Source: Alteromonadaceae bacterium
GTDB taxonomy: Bacteria > Pseudomonadota > Gammaproteobacteria > Enterobacterales > Alteromonadaceae
Length of the DNA stretch: 64,000 nucleotides
Direction: 5' to 3'
NCBI GenBank assembly: GCA_013216015.1
Contig: JABSOI010000013.1
Span: 1-64,000, forward strand
The stretch's first letter is position 1. Every line of letters starts with the position of its first letter. This document shows positions 54,886 to 64,000 of this stretch, piece by piece. The notes below the pieces were generated by a model, which saw only the letters and a list, made by a program, of their open reading frames with translations, did no database searches and was not told the DNA's origin. The translations under genes and the position numbers were made by a program.

Positions 54886-55192
54886 TACAAATCGCACTAA
54901 ATAGGTGATCCTCTTCAAATGGTCTAAATCACCACTAGCTTCGTTGCCGACATGGCAGCTCCTAGGCATCCATACCTTTGCTGCATTAGTGCATCCATGC
55001 ACGTCGATGTCGGTACTTAGGTTTTGTCTGGAACTAAAAACCTGTGCCTTCAATCACACACGCCAGCTATTGCTCAATCATGCGCCTTGCCTACATTTAT
55101 GTAGGTACTTAGGTTTTGCCTTGAGCAAAAAACCTGTGCTATTGGCAATTTATCCTCATTGAATATTGATCACTTATTTAATGCGAATGGTA
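54886..55192. mobile_element. 307-bp TA-type MITE, second copy
   Basis: It is nearly identical over its full 307 bp to the element at 49106, in the same orientation, with ends TACAAATCGCACTAAATA and (inverted) TACCATTCGCATTAAATAAG. TA follows the right end. High identity between two copies 6 kb apart suggests recent movement or gene conversion. The 370 bp beyond it, to 55562, are AT-rich with nothing recognised. Confidence 0.85.
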
Positions 55193-55562
55193 TAAAAAGT
55201 CCTTTAGATAAAACCACAACACATAAAAATGTAACACCATGAATTCAGATTATATAAATTTCTAATTTTAAATATATATACCAGGCAGATTCAACCTTGA
55301 AGTGCATAACCACTAAGCAGCTATAGCCATCAAAATTCACCAATTTTTTAAATAATTTTAAACCATAGTACTTAATGTTTGTTATCAAAAACTATTTTTT
55401 GATGGTTTATTACCATGAAAAATATATTCATTAGAAAATATACACCTAAATTACTATAGCTAACGTCCCCAATGCTAACGCTATATATTTAAAATTGTTT
55501 GATCATATTTGGACTTATATAACTAATCCAAAACAACTAAGCTAATACAACTAAACTCAAAT

Positions 55563-57545
55563 TTAAGGTCCTTCAAGAATAAAGCGTTCAGTGCGTTCAA
55601 CTTCCATAGGTTTTCCTCGCACAATTAAAGTGTCTTGTGCTTTTAATACAGTACTTTCATCAGGCTCTTCAATTTCCTTCCCATCTCGGCGTAAAGCAAT
55701 AATTTTTACCCTTCGACTTTCCAGGTTTAAAGCTTCAATGGTTTTCCCTCTACCATAAGAATCATCATTAAGCATAATTGCGTGAGCAAATTCAATACGA
55801 TCCATAGCATCGGGACTCATATCTGTATGCTCCCCCTGAAAAAATCCATGCAAATGGTTGTAATGATTTTTTCGTTCTTTTTGTACCCGGCGCATAATTT
55901 TAGAAAATGGCACTCCTGTTAAAGACAATACCTGAGAAACTAACATTAAACTGCCTTCTAAAATTTCCGGTACAACTTCATTAGCCCCCGCTTCTTTGAG
56001 AAGATTAAGTTGATCATCATTTCGTGTTCTAACCAAAATAGGTACATCTGCCGATAATGATCTTACCTTTTTTATAACCTCAATTGACTGCTTATCTTCA
56101 CCAAAAGCAATAACCACTAACTTAGCCTCAGCTAAATGAGCGGCTTGTAACAATTCAGTTTGACGAGAAGAACCAAATAATACATTTTCACCCGCCTCTC
56201 TTGCTTTACTCGTTCTTAACGGATCAATGTCTATGGCAACAAAGTCAATTGACTCTTGTTTTAAGAAACGACTAACCGTTTGCCCTACTCGACCAAATCC
56301 ACAAATGATCACGTGATCCTTCAGGCCATTATTTTCGGGTAACTCCTGCAACTCCTTTTGCCGGGTTTGGGTTTCCCTATTTAATCTTTCGCGACTTAGC
56401 CACAAAGACCAGTTTCGGGCGTTGTTAATCATATAAGGTGTTATTGCCATACTAATGACACCTGCCCCCAGCAATATAGATGCAACCCCTGGGGATAACA
56501 GCTTAACCTGGCCAGCTAAAGCGATAAGTACAAAACCAAATTCTCCCATTTGAGCTAACATAATTCCTGATGCCCAGGCATCTTTTGGCAATTCCCCTGC
56601 TCTAATAGCCAAAAAGGTAATAACAAGAATTTTGGTCAACATAAATAAGATCATTATGCTAATAATTACTATTGGTGATGATAATAAAATACTTATATTT
56701 AATTTCATGCCAACAGTGACAAAAAACAGACCTAATAAAATATCTCGATAAGGTCGAATATCAGCTTCCAACTGGTGTTTATATTGGCTTTCCCCTAACA
56801 TCATACCTGCCAGGAATGCGCCTAAAGCCATTGATAAACCGAACCATTGCGTTAAAGCAGATGCTACCAAAGTAACCAATAAGGTAGTTAAGACAAATAA
56901 CTCATCAGTACGAACCTGGGCAATCAAATTGAATAATCGAGGTAATATCCATTTACCAGCCAGTAACAATACACTAACAACAAAAACACCCTTAATTAAA
57001 GCTAACAGTAATGCCAGTATCATTGACGATTCACTGTCCATGGCCAGCATTGGTATTATGATTAATAACGGCACTACCGCGACATCTTGAAATAATAAAA
57101 CGGCGACAGATAACTGACCTGATTTTCGTTTCATCGTGCCAGTTTCACTTAACTGACGTATAACAATTGCAGTAGAAGACAGTGCTAAAATGCCTCCGAT
57201 AACAAATGATGAGCTTAATGATTGTCCAAAAAGCATCGCTATTAACATAAATACCAATAATGATATTGCAACTTGCAAACTGCCAACCCACAATACTAAA
57301 TGTCGCATTGCCATTAACTTTGGAACAGAAAACTCTAAACCCAAGGTAAATAACAAAAATACAATGCCTAATTCAGCAAAATGATCGTAATCAACTTGAT
57401 CATGGGCTAAAGCTAAACCATGCTCTCCAACGAGCATACCAGCAACCAGATAAGCTAAAATCGCAGGTAATTTCAAACGACGAAATAACCAGACAATTAA
57501 AACAGCACTGGTTAAAATGGCTAGAATTTCAAGATGACTTGTCAC
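55563..57545 (-). CDS. CPA2-family monovalent cation:proton antiporter (KefB/YbaL-like)
   Basis: A 660-residue protein. Residues about 1-375 form a Na+/H+-exchanger domain with some twelve membrane segments and FLLFTLGLEFSVPKL and LGAFLAGMMLGES. A TrkA-N (RCK) NAD-binding domain with VIICGFGRVGQTVSRFL begins near 410. A TrkA-C domain ends the protein (about 580-655, IIALRRDGKEIEEPDE). It should exchange K+ (or Na+) for H+ under nucleotide control. No KefF/KefG-like partner gene is adjacent, so YbaL-like function is as likely as KefB/C. Confidence 0.87.
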   Translation of the reverse strand: MTSHLEILAILTSAVLIVWLFRRLKLPAILAYLVAGMLVGEHGLALAHDQVDYDHFAELGIVFLLFTLGLEFSVPKLMAMRHLVLWVGSLQVAISLLVFMLIAMLFGQSLSSSFVIGGILALSSTAIVIRQLSETGTMKRKSGQLSVAVLLFQDVAVVPLLIIIPMLAMDSESSMILALLLALIKGVFVVSVLLLAGKWILPRLFNLIAQVRTDELFVLTTLLVTLVASALTQWFGLSMALGAFLAGMMLGESQYKHQLEADIRPYRDILLGLFFVTVGMKLNISILLSSPIVIISIMILFMLTKILVITFLAIRAGELPKDAWASGIMLAQMGEFGFVLIALAGQVKLLSPGVASILLGAGVISMAITPYMINNARNWSLWLSRERLNRETQTRQKELQELPENNGLKDHVIICGFGRVGQTVSRFLKQESIDFVAIDIDPLRTSKAREAGENVLFGSSRQTELLQAAHLAEAKLVVIAFGEDKQSIEVIKKVRSLSADVPILVRTRNDDQLNLLKEAGANEVVPEILEGSLMLVSQVLSLTGVPFSKIMRRVQKERKNHYNHLHGFFQGEHTDMSPDAMDRIEFAHAIMLNDDSYGRGKTIEALNLESRRVKIIALRRDGKEIEEPDESTVLKAQDTLIVRGKPMEVERTERFILEGP

Positions 57546-57960
57546 ACATGTCCCTTAATCAGATAGTAATAAATATAGAAATAAAATTAATATAAATGTG
57601 AATGGGTTACTATGCCGTTAAACCACTATATTGTCTAATAACTGCTTATAATATAATTTATACAAGCATTGAATTAAGGCATAATAACAAGACAGATACT
57701 TCCGTATTCATCTTTAATTAAAATACAAAACTCGACAACAAAATCTATTTAATAATTTATTAAAAAACTAATGCCGCCAAAAATTTGCCACACAGGACAA
57801 CGACAAACCCACAATTACAGTTGATTTAATAAACAAGTTAATCAAGCACTTAACTAAGCTATTATCCAAGCACTAATTAAAATCAATTTCATATTTTTAA
57901 TTAGGCATAAATATTGCTTTAACAGTATAACTCAACATAATTAATAGGTTAGGTGTTTTC
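57546..57960. other. Intergenic region between divergent antiporter and diguanylate cyclase genes
   Basis: About 415 bp of AT-rich DNA that must hold the two divergent promoters. I cannot single out a convincing -10/-35 pair, operator or RNA structure. No repeat element was recognised. Confidence 0.4.
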
Positions 57961-58863
57961 ATGCAAACATTAAACATACTCGATAATAAATTTTCAGAAC
58001 TGAATGCTTTCAAAATTTTTGATAACAGTTCATCTGAAAATTTAAATAGTGGTGTACAGTTATTGAAACAATTACAAGTAACCCTTGAGTTAGAAAACAT
58101 CCTTAATATTTTTGCAATGGAAGCGTCAAAATACGTCGATTTTTCAGGACTTTATTTTAGAGGTGAGAAATTAAGCGCTGCTATAGAAGGTAGTAGAAAA
58201 GCTAAAATCAATCGCCAGTTCAAGCTAAAAATCAATAATGAATCAATCGGTATATTAAGTTATTCGATAAATTCACCTATTAATGCAACAAACTTTAAAG
58301 TTCTTCAACAGCTACACCAATACCTGGTATATCCATTAAAAAATGCTGTTCTTTATCAAGAAGCAATGGCACTTGCAATGCAGGATGGTTTAACAAAACT
58401 AGGTAATAGACGATATTTTGACGAACAGCTTCAACGGGCTATGCATCATGCAAATCGCCATAAAAAGCAAGTTGGACTATTGGTTTGCGACCTTGACAAA
58501 TTCAAAGCTATTAATGACACATTTGGTCACCCGATTGGCGATAGCGTATTAATCCATTTTGCTAAAGCCTTGCAAAGCAGTATCCGAAATTCAGACAGTG
58601 TGTTTCGTTTTGGAGGTGATGAATTTGCTATCATAGTTGAAGATGCTGGTGAGCAATCACTACACGTTATCGAAAACCGTATCAATCACGCTATCACCAC
58701 AGATCCGTTATTAGCTAAGTATAAAGTAAGTTGTAGTTTAGGTTATACATTCATGACTGAAACAGATAATGAAAAAAGCCTGTTTGAAAGAGCCGACCAA
58801 ACCTTGTACCAACAAAAATACCAGCAAAACATTAGTATGCCGTGTAGTTTGAGTATTGTTTAG
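57961..58863 (+). CDS. Diguanylate cyclase (GGDEF domain)
   Basis: A 300-residue protein that should make cyclic di-GMP from two GTP. The N-terminal 135 residues look like a divergent GAF-type sensor without membrane segments. The GGDEF domain starts at DGLTKLGNRRYFDEQL, and the active-site GGDEF is intact at residues 218-222. The inhibitory I-site RxxD (RNSD) lies exactly five residues ahead of it, so product feedback is expected. YQEAMALAMQ forms the signalling helix. It is cytoplasmic and monocistronic. A c-di-GMP riboswitch occurs elsewhere in the window. Confidence 0.93.
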   Translation: MQTLNILDNKFSELNAFKIFDNSSSENLNSGVQLLKQLQVTLELENILNIFAMEASKYVDFSGLYFRGEKLSAAIEGSRKAKINRQFKLKINNESIGILSYSINSPINATNFKVLQQLHQYLVYPLKNAVLYQEAMALAMQDGLTKLGNRRYFDEQLQRAMHHANRHKKQVGLLVCDLDKFKAINDTFGHPIGDSVLIHFAKALQSSIRNSDSVFRFGGDEFAIIVEDAGEQSLHVIENRINHAITTDPLLAKYKVSCSLGYTFMTETDNEKSLFERADQTLYQQKYQQNISMPCSLSIV

Positions 58864-58892
58864 GTTCATCAACACAAACACTTATTCTGTGC

Positions 58893-59561
58893 TCAGTATT
58901 CTGTTTCTGAATCAGGTTCAGGAAAAGCATTTTTCAGCGCTGACATTCGCTCAGACGGTGTGGAGCCAATTTGCAAGCGGCAAAACCTGACCGCTTCACT
59001 GAAACGATGTTCACCCAATTGATACAATACATGTTTGAAAAAAGCTTCATTTAAATCAAAATTAACGGTGTAATGATTAATCGCATCGTCAACATTTGGG
59101 TAAGTCACTCCATCAAAAGTAAAACAAGTTTTAACCGTACTGATCTCAAGCTCTATACCATCAATACTTATGGGCCAACCAAGGTAATTAACCCTATTTT
59201 GAGCCACTTCGTACATAAACCAGGCACTTCTTTGAAATCCTTCAAAATTCCCCCCTTCAAATTGACTATTTGCCAATTCTTCCTGGGTCCAGTTTAGACC
59301 TATCGCCAAATCTTTATGATATTTACGCATTAATCGACGTTTTACAACATAGTTAACCGACCAAATAGAAGTTTCAGTAACTTGACGGGCAATTTGACAA
59401 CATTCTGTACAGCAAGGCACCATTAACGGCGGATGAGGACAATCTATAACAACACGATTTCCATTAGGGAAAGTAAACTTAACTTCCGACGGCTCACCGC
59501 AAAACCAACAGTGATGCCGTTTATCGAAAGGAATGTCTATTAAAGTTTCAGTGGTATTCAC
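58893..59561 (-). CDS. Conserved hypothetical protein with cysteine-rich N-terminus
   Basis: A 222-residue soluble protein I do not recognise. Its N-terminal 55 residues have a probable zinc site built from HHCWFCGEPS, DCPHPP and PCCTECCQ. The rest is acidic and aromatic, including WTQEELANSQFEGGNFEGFQRSAWFMYEVAQNRVNYLGWP. It ends close to the helicase gene start on the same strand only after an intervening stop, and its 3' end faces the diguanylate cyclase 29 bp away. A nucleic-acid role is possible but not shown. Confidence 0.7.
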   Translation of the reverse strand: MNTTETLIDIPFDKRHHCWFCGEPSEVKFTFPNGNRVVIDCPHPPLMVPCCTECCQIARQVTETSIWSVNYVVKRRLMRKYHKDLAIGLNWTQEELANSQFEGGNFEGFQRSAWFMYEVAQNRVNYLGWPISIDGIELEISTVKTCFTFDGVTYPNVDDAINHYTVNFDLNEAFFKHVLYQLGEHRFSEAVRFCRLQIGSTPSERMSALKNAFPEPDSETEY

Positions 59562-59580
59562 AATGAGTTATAAAAATCTG

Positions 59581-60912
59581 TTAACGTTTCTTTTTAATTT
59601 TTGCATTATATTTTTGTTCTGCGGGTGCTTTACCTTTTTTCTTTTTAACAGCTTCTTTATTCTTCCTTTTTTTAGCAACAAGTTGATTTCTCTCTTGCTC
59701 AGCCCTATAACGGCTTTTTTTGACAGGAGCGACCTCTGCCCCTTTATATTGCTCAGGCAAGGCACGACCTATCTCATAACCCGGCACAATAATTCGTTCA
59801 AATTGTCTGCCAATCAATCTTTCAATATTGTCTAAAAAACGCTCATCCTTTGGGCTAACCAAAGAAATAGCAGTACCTGATTTTCCCGCTCGTCCGGTTC
59901 GTCCGACACGATGTACATAATCCTCAGCTAAAAATGGCAGGTGAAAATTAACCACATAAGGTAAATCAGGAATATCCAGGCCACGGGCTGCAACATCGGT
60001 AGCCACCAAAACACGGACGCTACCATCCTTAAATTTCTCAAGTGCTTTATTTCTGGCGCCTTGAGATTTATCTCCATGACATAAAGCAGCCTTGATACCA
60101 TCAAGTTTTAATTCTTTTGCCAATAAATTTGCACTTTCTTTTGTACCGGCAAAAACTAATACTTGTCGCCAATTGTTCACGCCAATAAGTTCAGACAGCA
60201 ACTCCCGCTTTCGTTCCTCTTCAACCCAATAAACAGATTGATTAACCTTGCCTGAAGTAGCATTCTGTTTTGCTACGCCTATTGTTTTGGGCGTATTTAA
60301 GATCTGATTTGCCAAGGTTGTGACTTTATTTGAGAAAGTCGCCGAAAACATTAAGGTTTGATGTTTCTGTTTAACCGAAGATAAAATTTTATCAATATCT
60401 GCAAGAAACCCCATATCTAACATGCGATCAGCTTCATCCAGCACTAAAAATTTGATATGTGATAAATCGACATGGCGTAAAGCTAAATGTTCGAGTAAAC
60501 GTCCAGGTGTTGCCACTAAAACATCAACCCCCGTTTTAAGTAACTTTGTTTGTGATGGCATTTTTCCACCACCGTAAACCACACCAGTTTTTAAGGGTAA
60601 AAATTGACTGTAGGCACTAATGTTTTTGGCAACTTGTGCAGCTAACTCCCGGCTAGGAGTTAAAATCAACGCTTTTACTGTTCTATTTTCTGAGCTAATC
60701 TCACTAGCCGATAGCGACTGTGTGATGACATCAAGAATAGGCAAACTAAACGCAGCTGTTTTGCCGGTGCCAGTTTGAGCACTTGCCAATACATCATTGC
60801 CTGAGCGGATCAATGGTATTGCCTGCTGCTGAATCGGTGTTAAATTTTTATAACCACAGCTTTTAACGGCCTTTAATAAATCTGCAGAGAAACCAATTGC
60901 ATCAACACTCAT
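59581..60912 (-). CDS. rhlE: DEAD-box RNA helicase, RhlE-like
   Basis: A 443-residue ATP-dependent RNA helicase. Motifs in order are the Q motif (GYKNLTPIQQQAIP), ASAQTGTGKTAAF (Walker A), PSRELAAQ, TPGRLLEHL, VLDEADRMLDMGF, FSATFS, and in the second RecA domain ATDVAARGLDIP and HRVGRTGRAGKSG. A lysine-rich tail (KKRKNKEAVKKKKGKA) should bind RNA. RhlE-type helicases help ribosome assembly and RNA decay. I use ATG 60912; a GTG one codon earlier is also open. Confidence 0.93.
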   Translation of the reverse strand: MSVDAIGFSADLLKAVKSCGYKNLTPIQQQAIPLIRSGNDVLASAQTGTGKTAAFSLPILDVITQSLSASEISSENRTVKALILTPSRELAAQVAKNISAYSQFLPLKTGVVYGGGKMPSQTKLLKTGVDVLVATPGRLLEHLALRHVDLSHIKFLVLDEADRMLDMGFLADIDKILSSVKQKHQTLMFSATFSNKVTTLANQILNTPKTIGVAKQNATSGKVNQSVYWVEEERKRELLSELIGVNNWRQVLVFAGTKESANLLAKELKLDGIKAALCHGDKSQGARNKALEKFKDGSVRVLVATDVAARGLDIPDLPYVVNFHLPFLAEDYVHRVGRTGRAGKSGTAISLVSPKDERFLDNIERLIGRQFERIIVPGYEIGRALPEQYKGAEVAPVKKSRYRAEQERNQLVAKKRKNKEAVKKKKGKAPAEQKYNAKIKKKR

Positions 60913-61154
60913 CACATCACCAACATAGAAACTAAATTTAAGGGGGCGGATTATAGCAGCTTTATTTTTATTGCAATGGTCTTATTCCAAAAAACCTCAA
61001 TAAATTTAAAGCTAATTTTATTGGGGCTTAGGATAAAAGTTGAGGTTTAGGATAAAAACCCTAAATGTGAAGTAATTCATAAAGTGAATAAATATAAAAA
61101 TTGAACTTTATTTATCAAACCACTCTTATACTCAACCCTAATACAAAAGCCATC

Positions 61155-61380
61155 GGCCATGTTCCAATCAAGTACAGCCACTCCATAACCCCTTGTTTTG
61201 CTATTTTTATTTGTCAACTCAAGATTTTAGCGTGCAGGATGGGTTAGCCGAAGGCATAATCCATAAAGCACTAGCTTTTAGTCATATTATTAGATGGTTG
61301 CGTGCTACAAAGTGTGTGGGTTACGCCGTTGGCTAACCCATCCTATAACTATTATAGCCACACTTAACTGATACATAGCC
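61155..61380. mobile_element. 226-bp REP-core element, second copy
   Basis: The core (ATTTGTCAACTCAAGAT, GCAGGATGGGTTAGCC, GGTTACGCCGTTGGCTAACC) matches the element at 20091. The left end GGCCATG is degenerate but the right end (inverted GGCTATGTATCAGTTAAGTG) is kept. AAAGCCATC on the left (61146-61154) and AAAGCCAATC on the right (61381-61390) are close direct repeats, again pointing to a 9-bp target duplication. Confidence 0.72.
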
Positions 61381-61415
61381 AAAGCCAATCAGTAAATAGC
61401 CTGTTCAATTATGAA

Positions 61416-62300
61416 TTATTTAGGAGCAAGGGTTGGATACATATGTAAAAGACAACCTTTACCGGCAAAAGTAAGTTTATATGAAGGCTCTTTATTTTTA
61501 GTATTAGTAGAAACTACCTTTTCTAAAATAGCTTTTTCTAGCAAAAAATCCAGCATGGCTGCAGATAATTCTTTCTTTTTAGTTTTAGCTGCTATTTCAA
61601 CTAACGTAGCAAAACCCTTAAATGAATACATTGCCTTCATAATGCGCGCTTCAGCATCAGAAAACTTTGGCAGAGGCCCCAAATACTCAGGAAACTGTTT
61701 CGCCGGAAACTTACCATAGACACTTTTATACGACTCTTGCATTGACTTTACGTCATTTTCTTTATCATCAGTTATTTGATAAGAATGGAAAACACCCGAT
61801 TCTTTTATTCGATAATCAACCTTTGCTAAAAAAATTGGAATACCACAACCTTGGGCAACATGATAAAAACCAGTTTTCCATTTCCCTACATTTCCCCGTG
61901 TGCCTTCTGGCGTAAATAAGAAAAAAATACGTTTATTTTTTTGGCTTTGAACAAAGTTTTTAATTTGATTAACTTGTCCAGCACCTTTTGATGTTCGATC
62001 TATTGGCATTGCCCCAAGCCACATAACAAAATGGCCGATAAAAGGCAGCCTGCACCAGCTGTCTTTAATAGAAAAGTAAATTTTAATATCTTGTAATATT
62101 GCCGCCCCAAGCGCATAGAAAAAATCCCAATTTGAAGTGTGCGGTGCAGCTATGGTGATCCCTGCACCTTCAGGATTAGATTTAGTGACTTTCCAACCAG
62201 CGCATTTAAACCAAATAAAAAATAGAGATTTCAAAACGTATTTAGTAAAGATCCCGTCGAATATTGTTTTTTCACGAATTTTAAGAATTTTTTTGGCCAT
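61416..62300 (-). CDS. Lysophospholipid acyltransferase (PlsC-type) family protein
   Basis: A 294-residue protein with a PlsC-like domain. The catalytic H-x4-D is APHTSNWDF (about 53-58), followed by LGAMPIDRTSKG (about 96) and the substrate-binding FTPEGTRG (about 128). A hydrophobic N-terminal segment would place it on the inner membrane. The last 80 residues (SDAEARIMKAMYSFKGFATLVEIAAKTKK) resemble an added winged-helix or regulatory part not found in PlsC itself. It may acylate a lysophospholipid or another glycerolipid. Confidence 0.83.
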   Translation of the reverse strand: MAKKILKIREKTIFDGIFTKYVLKSLFFIWFKCAGWKVTKSNPEGAGITIAAPHTSNWDFFYALGAAILQDIKIYFSIKDSWCRLPFIGHFVMWLGAMPIDRTSKGAGQVNQIKNFVQSQKNKRIFFLFTPEGTRGNVGKWKTGFYHVAQGCGIPIFLAKVDYRIKESGVFHSYQITDDKENDVKSMQESYKSVYGKFPAKQFPEYLGPLPKFSDAEARIMKAMYSFKGFATLVEIAAKTKKKELSAAMLDFLLEKAILEKVVSTNTKNKEPSYKLTFAGKGCLLHMYPTLAPK

Positions 62301-62481
62301 GACAATGCCTAGTTCACATAGAGGTAAGATGAGTTTTAATTAGCTAGACTATAGCACAAACACCATATCCGAACTACTTACTAAGGAATAATTAACATAT
62401 ATATACACAAGCTACTTGGAAATTAATTGCAACAAAACAATATTTTCTCTCGGTACTTTTTTACAATAAAATCAAAAACAC

Positions 62482-62513
62482 AAAAAAGGTGCCATTTAAC
62501 AGGCACCTTTTTT
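62482..62513 (-). terminator. Terminator after pntB
   Basis: AAAAAAGGTGCC and GGCACCTTTTTT pair perfectly (12 bp) around an 8-nt loop, with a T tract on the minus strand. It lies 27 bp after the pntB stop. Confidence 0.93.
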
Positions 62514-62539
62514 ACTCAATTTCGAAGCTATAATATGTT

Positions 62540-63955
62540 TTATAAAGCTTTAAATATTCGCTCAACTGATTCTTTAGCATCACCAAATAACATTTGGGTA
62601 TTGTCTTTAAAGAATAACGGATTTTGCACACCTGCATAGCCTGGATTCATCGACCGTTTAAAAACAATGACCTCTCTAGCATTCCATACTTCCAATACTG
62701 GCATACCTGCTATCGGGCTTGTTGGATCTTCTGCAGCTGAAGGGTTTACAGTATCGTTTGCACCGATAACCAATACCACATCAGTTTCTGGAAAATCATC
62801 ATTAATTTCATCCATACTCAAAACAATGTCGTAAGGCACTTTCGCTTCAGCTAACAGTACATTCATGTGTCCTGGTAAGCGACCAGCTACAGGATGAATA
62901 GCAAAACGTACGTCAATTCCTTTGTCTTTCAAAGCTTGTGTCATTTCATATACAGGATATTGCGCTTGAGCAACAGCCATTCCATAACCTGGTGTAATAA
63001 TAACTGATTTCGCTCCCCGTAGCAGATCCGCAACAGATTCAGCATTTATTTCAAGGTGATCGCCGTAATCAGTATCATCATTAATAACAACTTCAGTACC
63101 AAAACCACCGGCAATAACACTGATAAATGAGCGATTCATCGCTTTACACATAATGTATGACAATATAGCCCCTGAAGAACCAACCAAAGCCCCAGTGATA
63201 ATTAATAAATCATTGTTTAACATAAATCCGGCAGCAGCAGCAGCCCAGCCAGAGTATGAATTAAGCATTGAAACCACTACTGGCATATCAGCGCCACCAA
63301 TAGAAGCAACTAAGTGCCAACCAAAGACAAAAGCAATAAAAGTCATCAAATATAAAGCAGTATCTGAACCGCCGCTTTGAACGAAATTAATCATTAAAAT
63401 GAACGAAACAATACCTGCCGCTAAGTTTAATTTATGGCGATGAGGTAACATTAATGCAGCTGAATTTATTAGCCCACGTAACTTTGCAAAAGCAACTATA
63501 GAGCCAGTAAAGGTCACAGAACCAATAAACACCCCCAAAAAAACTTCAACCAAATGAATGTTTATCGCCATTTTCTGTGTATCGGTAATACTTAACTGAA
63601 AACTATGACCCATTTCAAAATAACTATTAAAACCAACAAGAACAGCAGCTAAACCAACAAAACTATGTAGTATTGCCACTAGTTCCGGCATACCTGTCAT
63701 TTCTACTTTTTTGGCTAAACGCAAACCAATAAAAGACCCTATTGCCATGGCAACAAATATAACAAATACGTTGGAAACCCGCTCATCAGCAATGGTCGCG
63801 ATCAAAGCGATTGCCATACCGATCATACCGTATAAATTTCCGGTTTCAGATGTTTCCTGTTTACTCAGTCCCGCCAGACTAAATATAAATAATAATGCGG
63901 CTACTAAATAAGCAGCGCTAATTAACCCATGTGGTATTTCTGCAATATTAACCAT
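62540..63955 (-). CDS. pntB: NAD(P) transhydrogenase subunit beta
   Basis: A 471-residue subunit of the proton-translocating transhydrogenase. About nine membrane helices fill residues 1-265 (for example [20 protein letters not shown], near 29). The NADP-binding domain follows, with [20 protein letters not shown] (about 317), [18 protein letters not shown] and [14 protein letters not shown]. It uses the proton gradient to make NADPH. AAGGAGC lies ahead of the ATG, just after the end of pntA. Confidence 0.96.
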   Translation of the reverse strand: MVNIAEIPHGLISAAYLVAALLFIFSLAGLSKQETSETGNLYGMIGMAIALIATIADERVSNVFVIFVAMAIGSFIGLRLAKKVEMTGMPELVAILHSFVGLAAVLVGFNSYFEMGHSFQLSITDTQKMAINIHLVEVFLGVFIGSVTFTGSIVAFAKLRGLINSAALMLPHRHKLNLAAGIVSFILMINFVQSGGSDTALYLMTFIAFVFGWHLVASIGGADMPVVVSMLNSYSGWAAAAAGFMLNNDLLIITGALVGSSGAILSYIMCKAMNRSFISVIAGGFGTEVVINDDTDYGDHLEINAESVADLLRGAKSVIITPGYGMAVAQAQYPVYEMTQALKDKGIDVRFAIHPVAGRLPGHMNVLLAEAKVPYDIVLSMDEINDDFPETDVVLVIGANDTVNPSAAEDPTSPIAGMPVLEVWNAREVIVFKRSMNPGYAGVQNPLFFKDNTQMLFGDAKESVERIFKAL

Positions 63956-63966
63956 TAGTTCGCTCC

Positions 63967-64000
63967 TTATTTTCTAAACATTTTTAACATGCGTTTGGTC
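63967..64000 (-). CDS. pntA: NAD(P) transhydrogenase subunit alpha, 3' end (partial)
   Basis: On the minus strand the last ten codons before a TAA read [10 protein letters not shown], which matches the C-terminus of PntA proteins (E. coli ends with RMLKMFRK plus one residue). The gene continues beyond the right edge. Its stop is 11 nt before the pntB start, the usual pntAB arrangement. Confidence 0.85.
   Translation of the reverse strand, partial: TKRMLKMFRK

Noticed and set aside
54664..55053. Open frames on both strands encoding repeated peptides (MFRMNGMSRCHGW... and HPWHRDIPFILNI...)
   Set aside because: They arise from a 51-bp tandem repeat whose length is divisible by three, and from the adjacent 307-bp element. 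No ribosome site or family match is seen.
62399..62425. Further TA-type element before the pntB terminator
   Set aside because: Only one end-like sequence (ACAAGCTACTTGGAAAT) is present, with no matching second end, so it is at most a fragment.

Overview
The window is a contiguous piece of a low-GC, marine-type gammaproteobacterial chromosome. Gene content and order (an LiuR-controlled liu/ivd branched-chain amino-acid cluster, iscRSUA-hscBA-fdx followed by cysE-trmJ and then suhB, pntAB, a large U32 protein, an M4 protease with two PPC domains, a c-di-GMP-I riboswitch) fit the Alteromonadales, most likely Colwelliaceae (Colwellia/Thalassotalea). Genus and species are inference.

Layout. 1-860: the 5' end of a minus-strand 16S rRNA gene with its leader, a boxA and two promoter-like sites sharing one discriminator. 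861-1403: gmhB. 1522-7981 (minus): ivdG-mmsB-ivdE-ivdD-ivdC-ivdA for valine/isoleucine breakdown. 8316-17257 (plus): liuR-liuA-liuB-liuC-liuD-liuE and a two-subunit CoA-transferase, which take isovaleryl-CoA to acetyl-CoA and acetoacetate. The two arms diverge from a region carrying two matching 16-bp LiuR-type palindromes. 17500-19579: a c-di-GMP riboswitch ahead of a small secreted protein, then a patatin-like lipase. 19600-32700: an accessory zone with a MocR/GNAT/PaiB trio, an S9 peptidase, a decayed KamA-like radical SAM gene, a secreted M4 protease and a tyrosine recombinase split by a small element. 32792-37866: a pseudouridine synthase, a GST and a U32 protein. 37867-41390: a small foreign-looking island (sphingomyelinase-like phosphodiesterase, a frameshifted small gene, an IS6 remnant). 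41495-47253: the complete isc operon with its IscR-type operators. 47401-55192: cysE, trmJ, a zinc-uptake cluster without znuC, and suhB. 55563-64000: a CPA2 antiporter, a diguanylate cyclase, a hypothetical protein, an RhlE-like helicase, an acyltransferase and pntB with the tail of pntA.

The strongest unexplained theme is small non-coding mobile elements. At least eight TA-flanked elements with TACC-type ends (157, 215, 262 and 307 bp classes), a REP-core class with apparent 9-bp target duplications, a 230-bp element with AAAT duplications, and a 165-bp element with CTAG ends are scattered through the window. They are not confined to gaps. One splits a recombinase gene so that exact removal restores a 339-codon frame, one lies in the radical SAM pseudogene, one supplies the last codons and stop of znuA, one truncates a TPR-like gene, and one sits between liuA and liuB. 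No transposase for them is in the window. I did not find a clear, wholly new multi-gene system. The best candidate for unusual biology is the 38-40 kb island, where a cytoplasmic-looking sphingomyelinase-like enzyme lies next to a possible aegerolysin-like gene.
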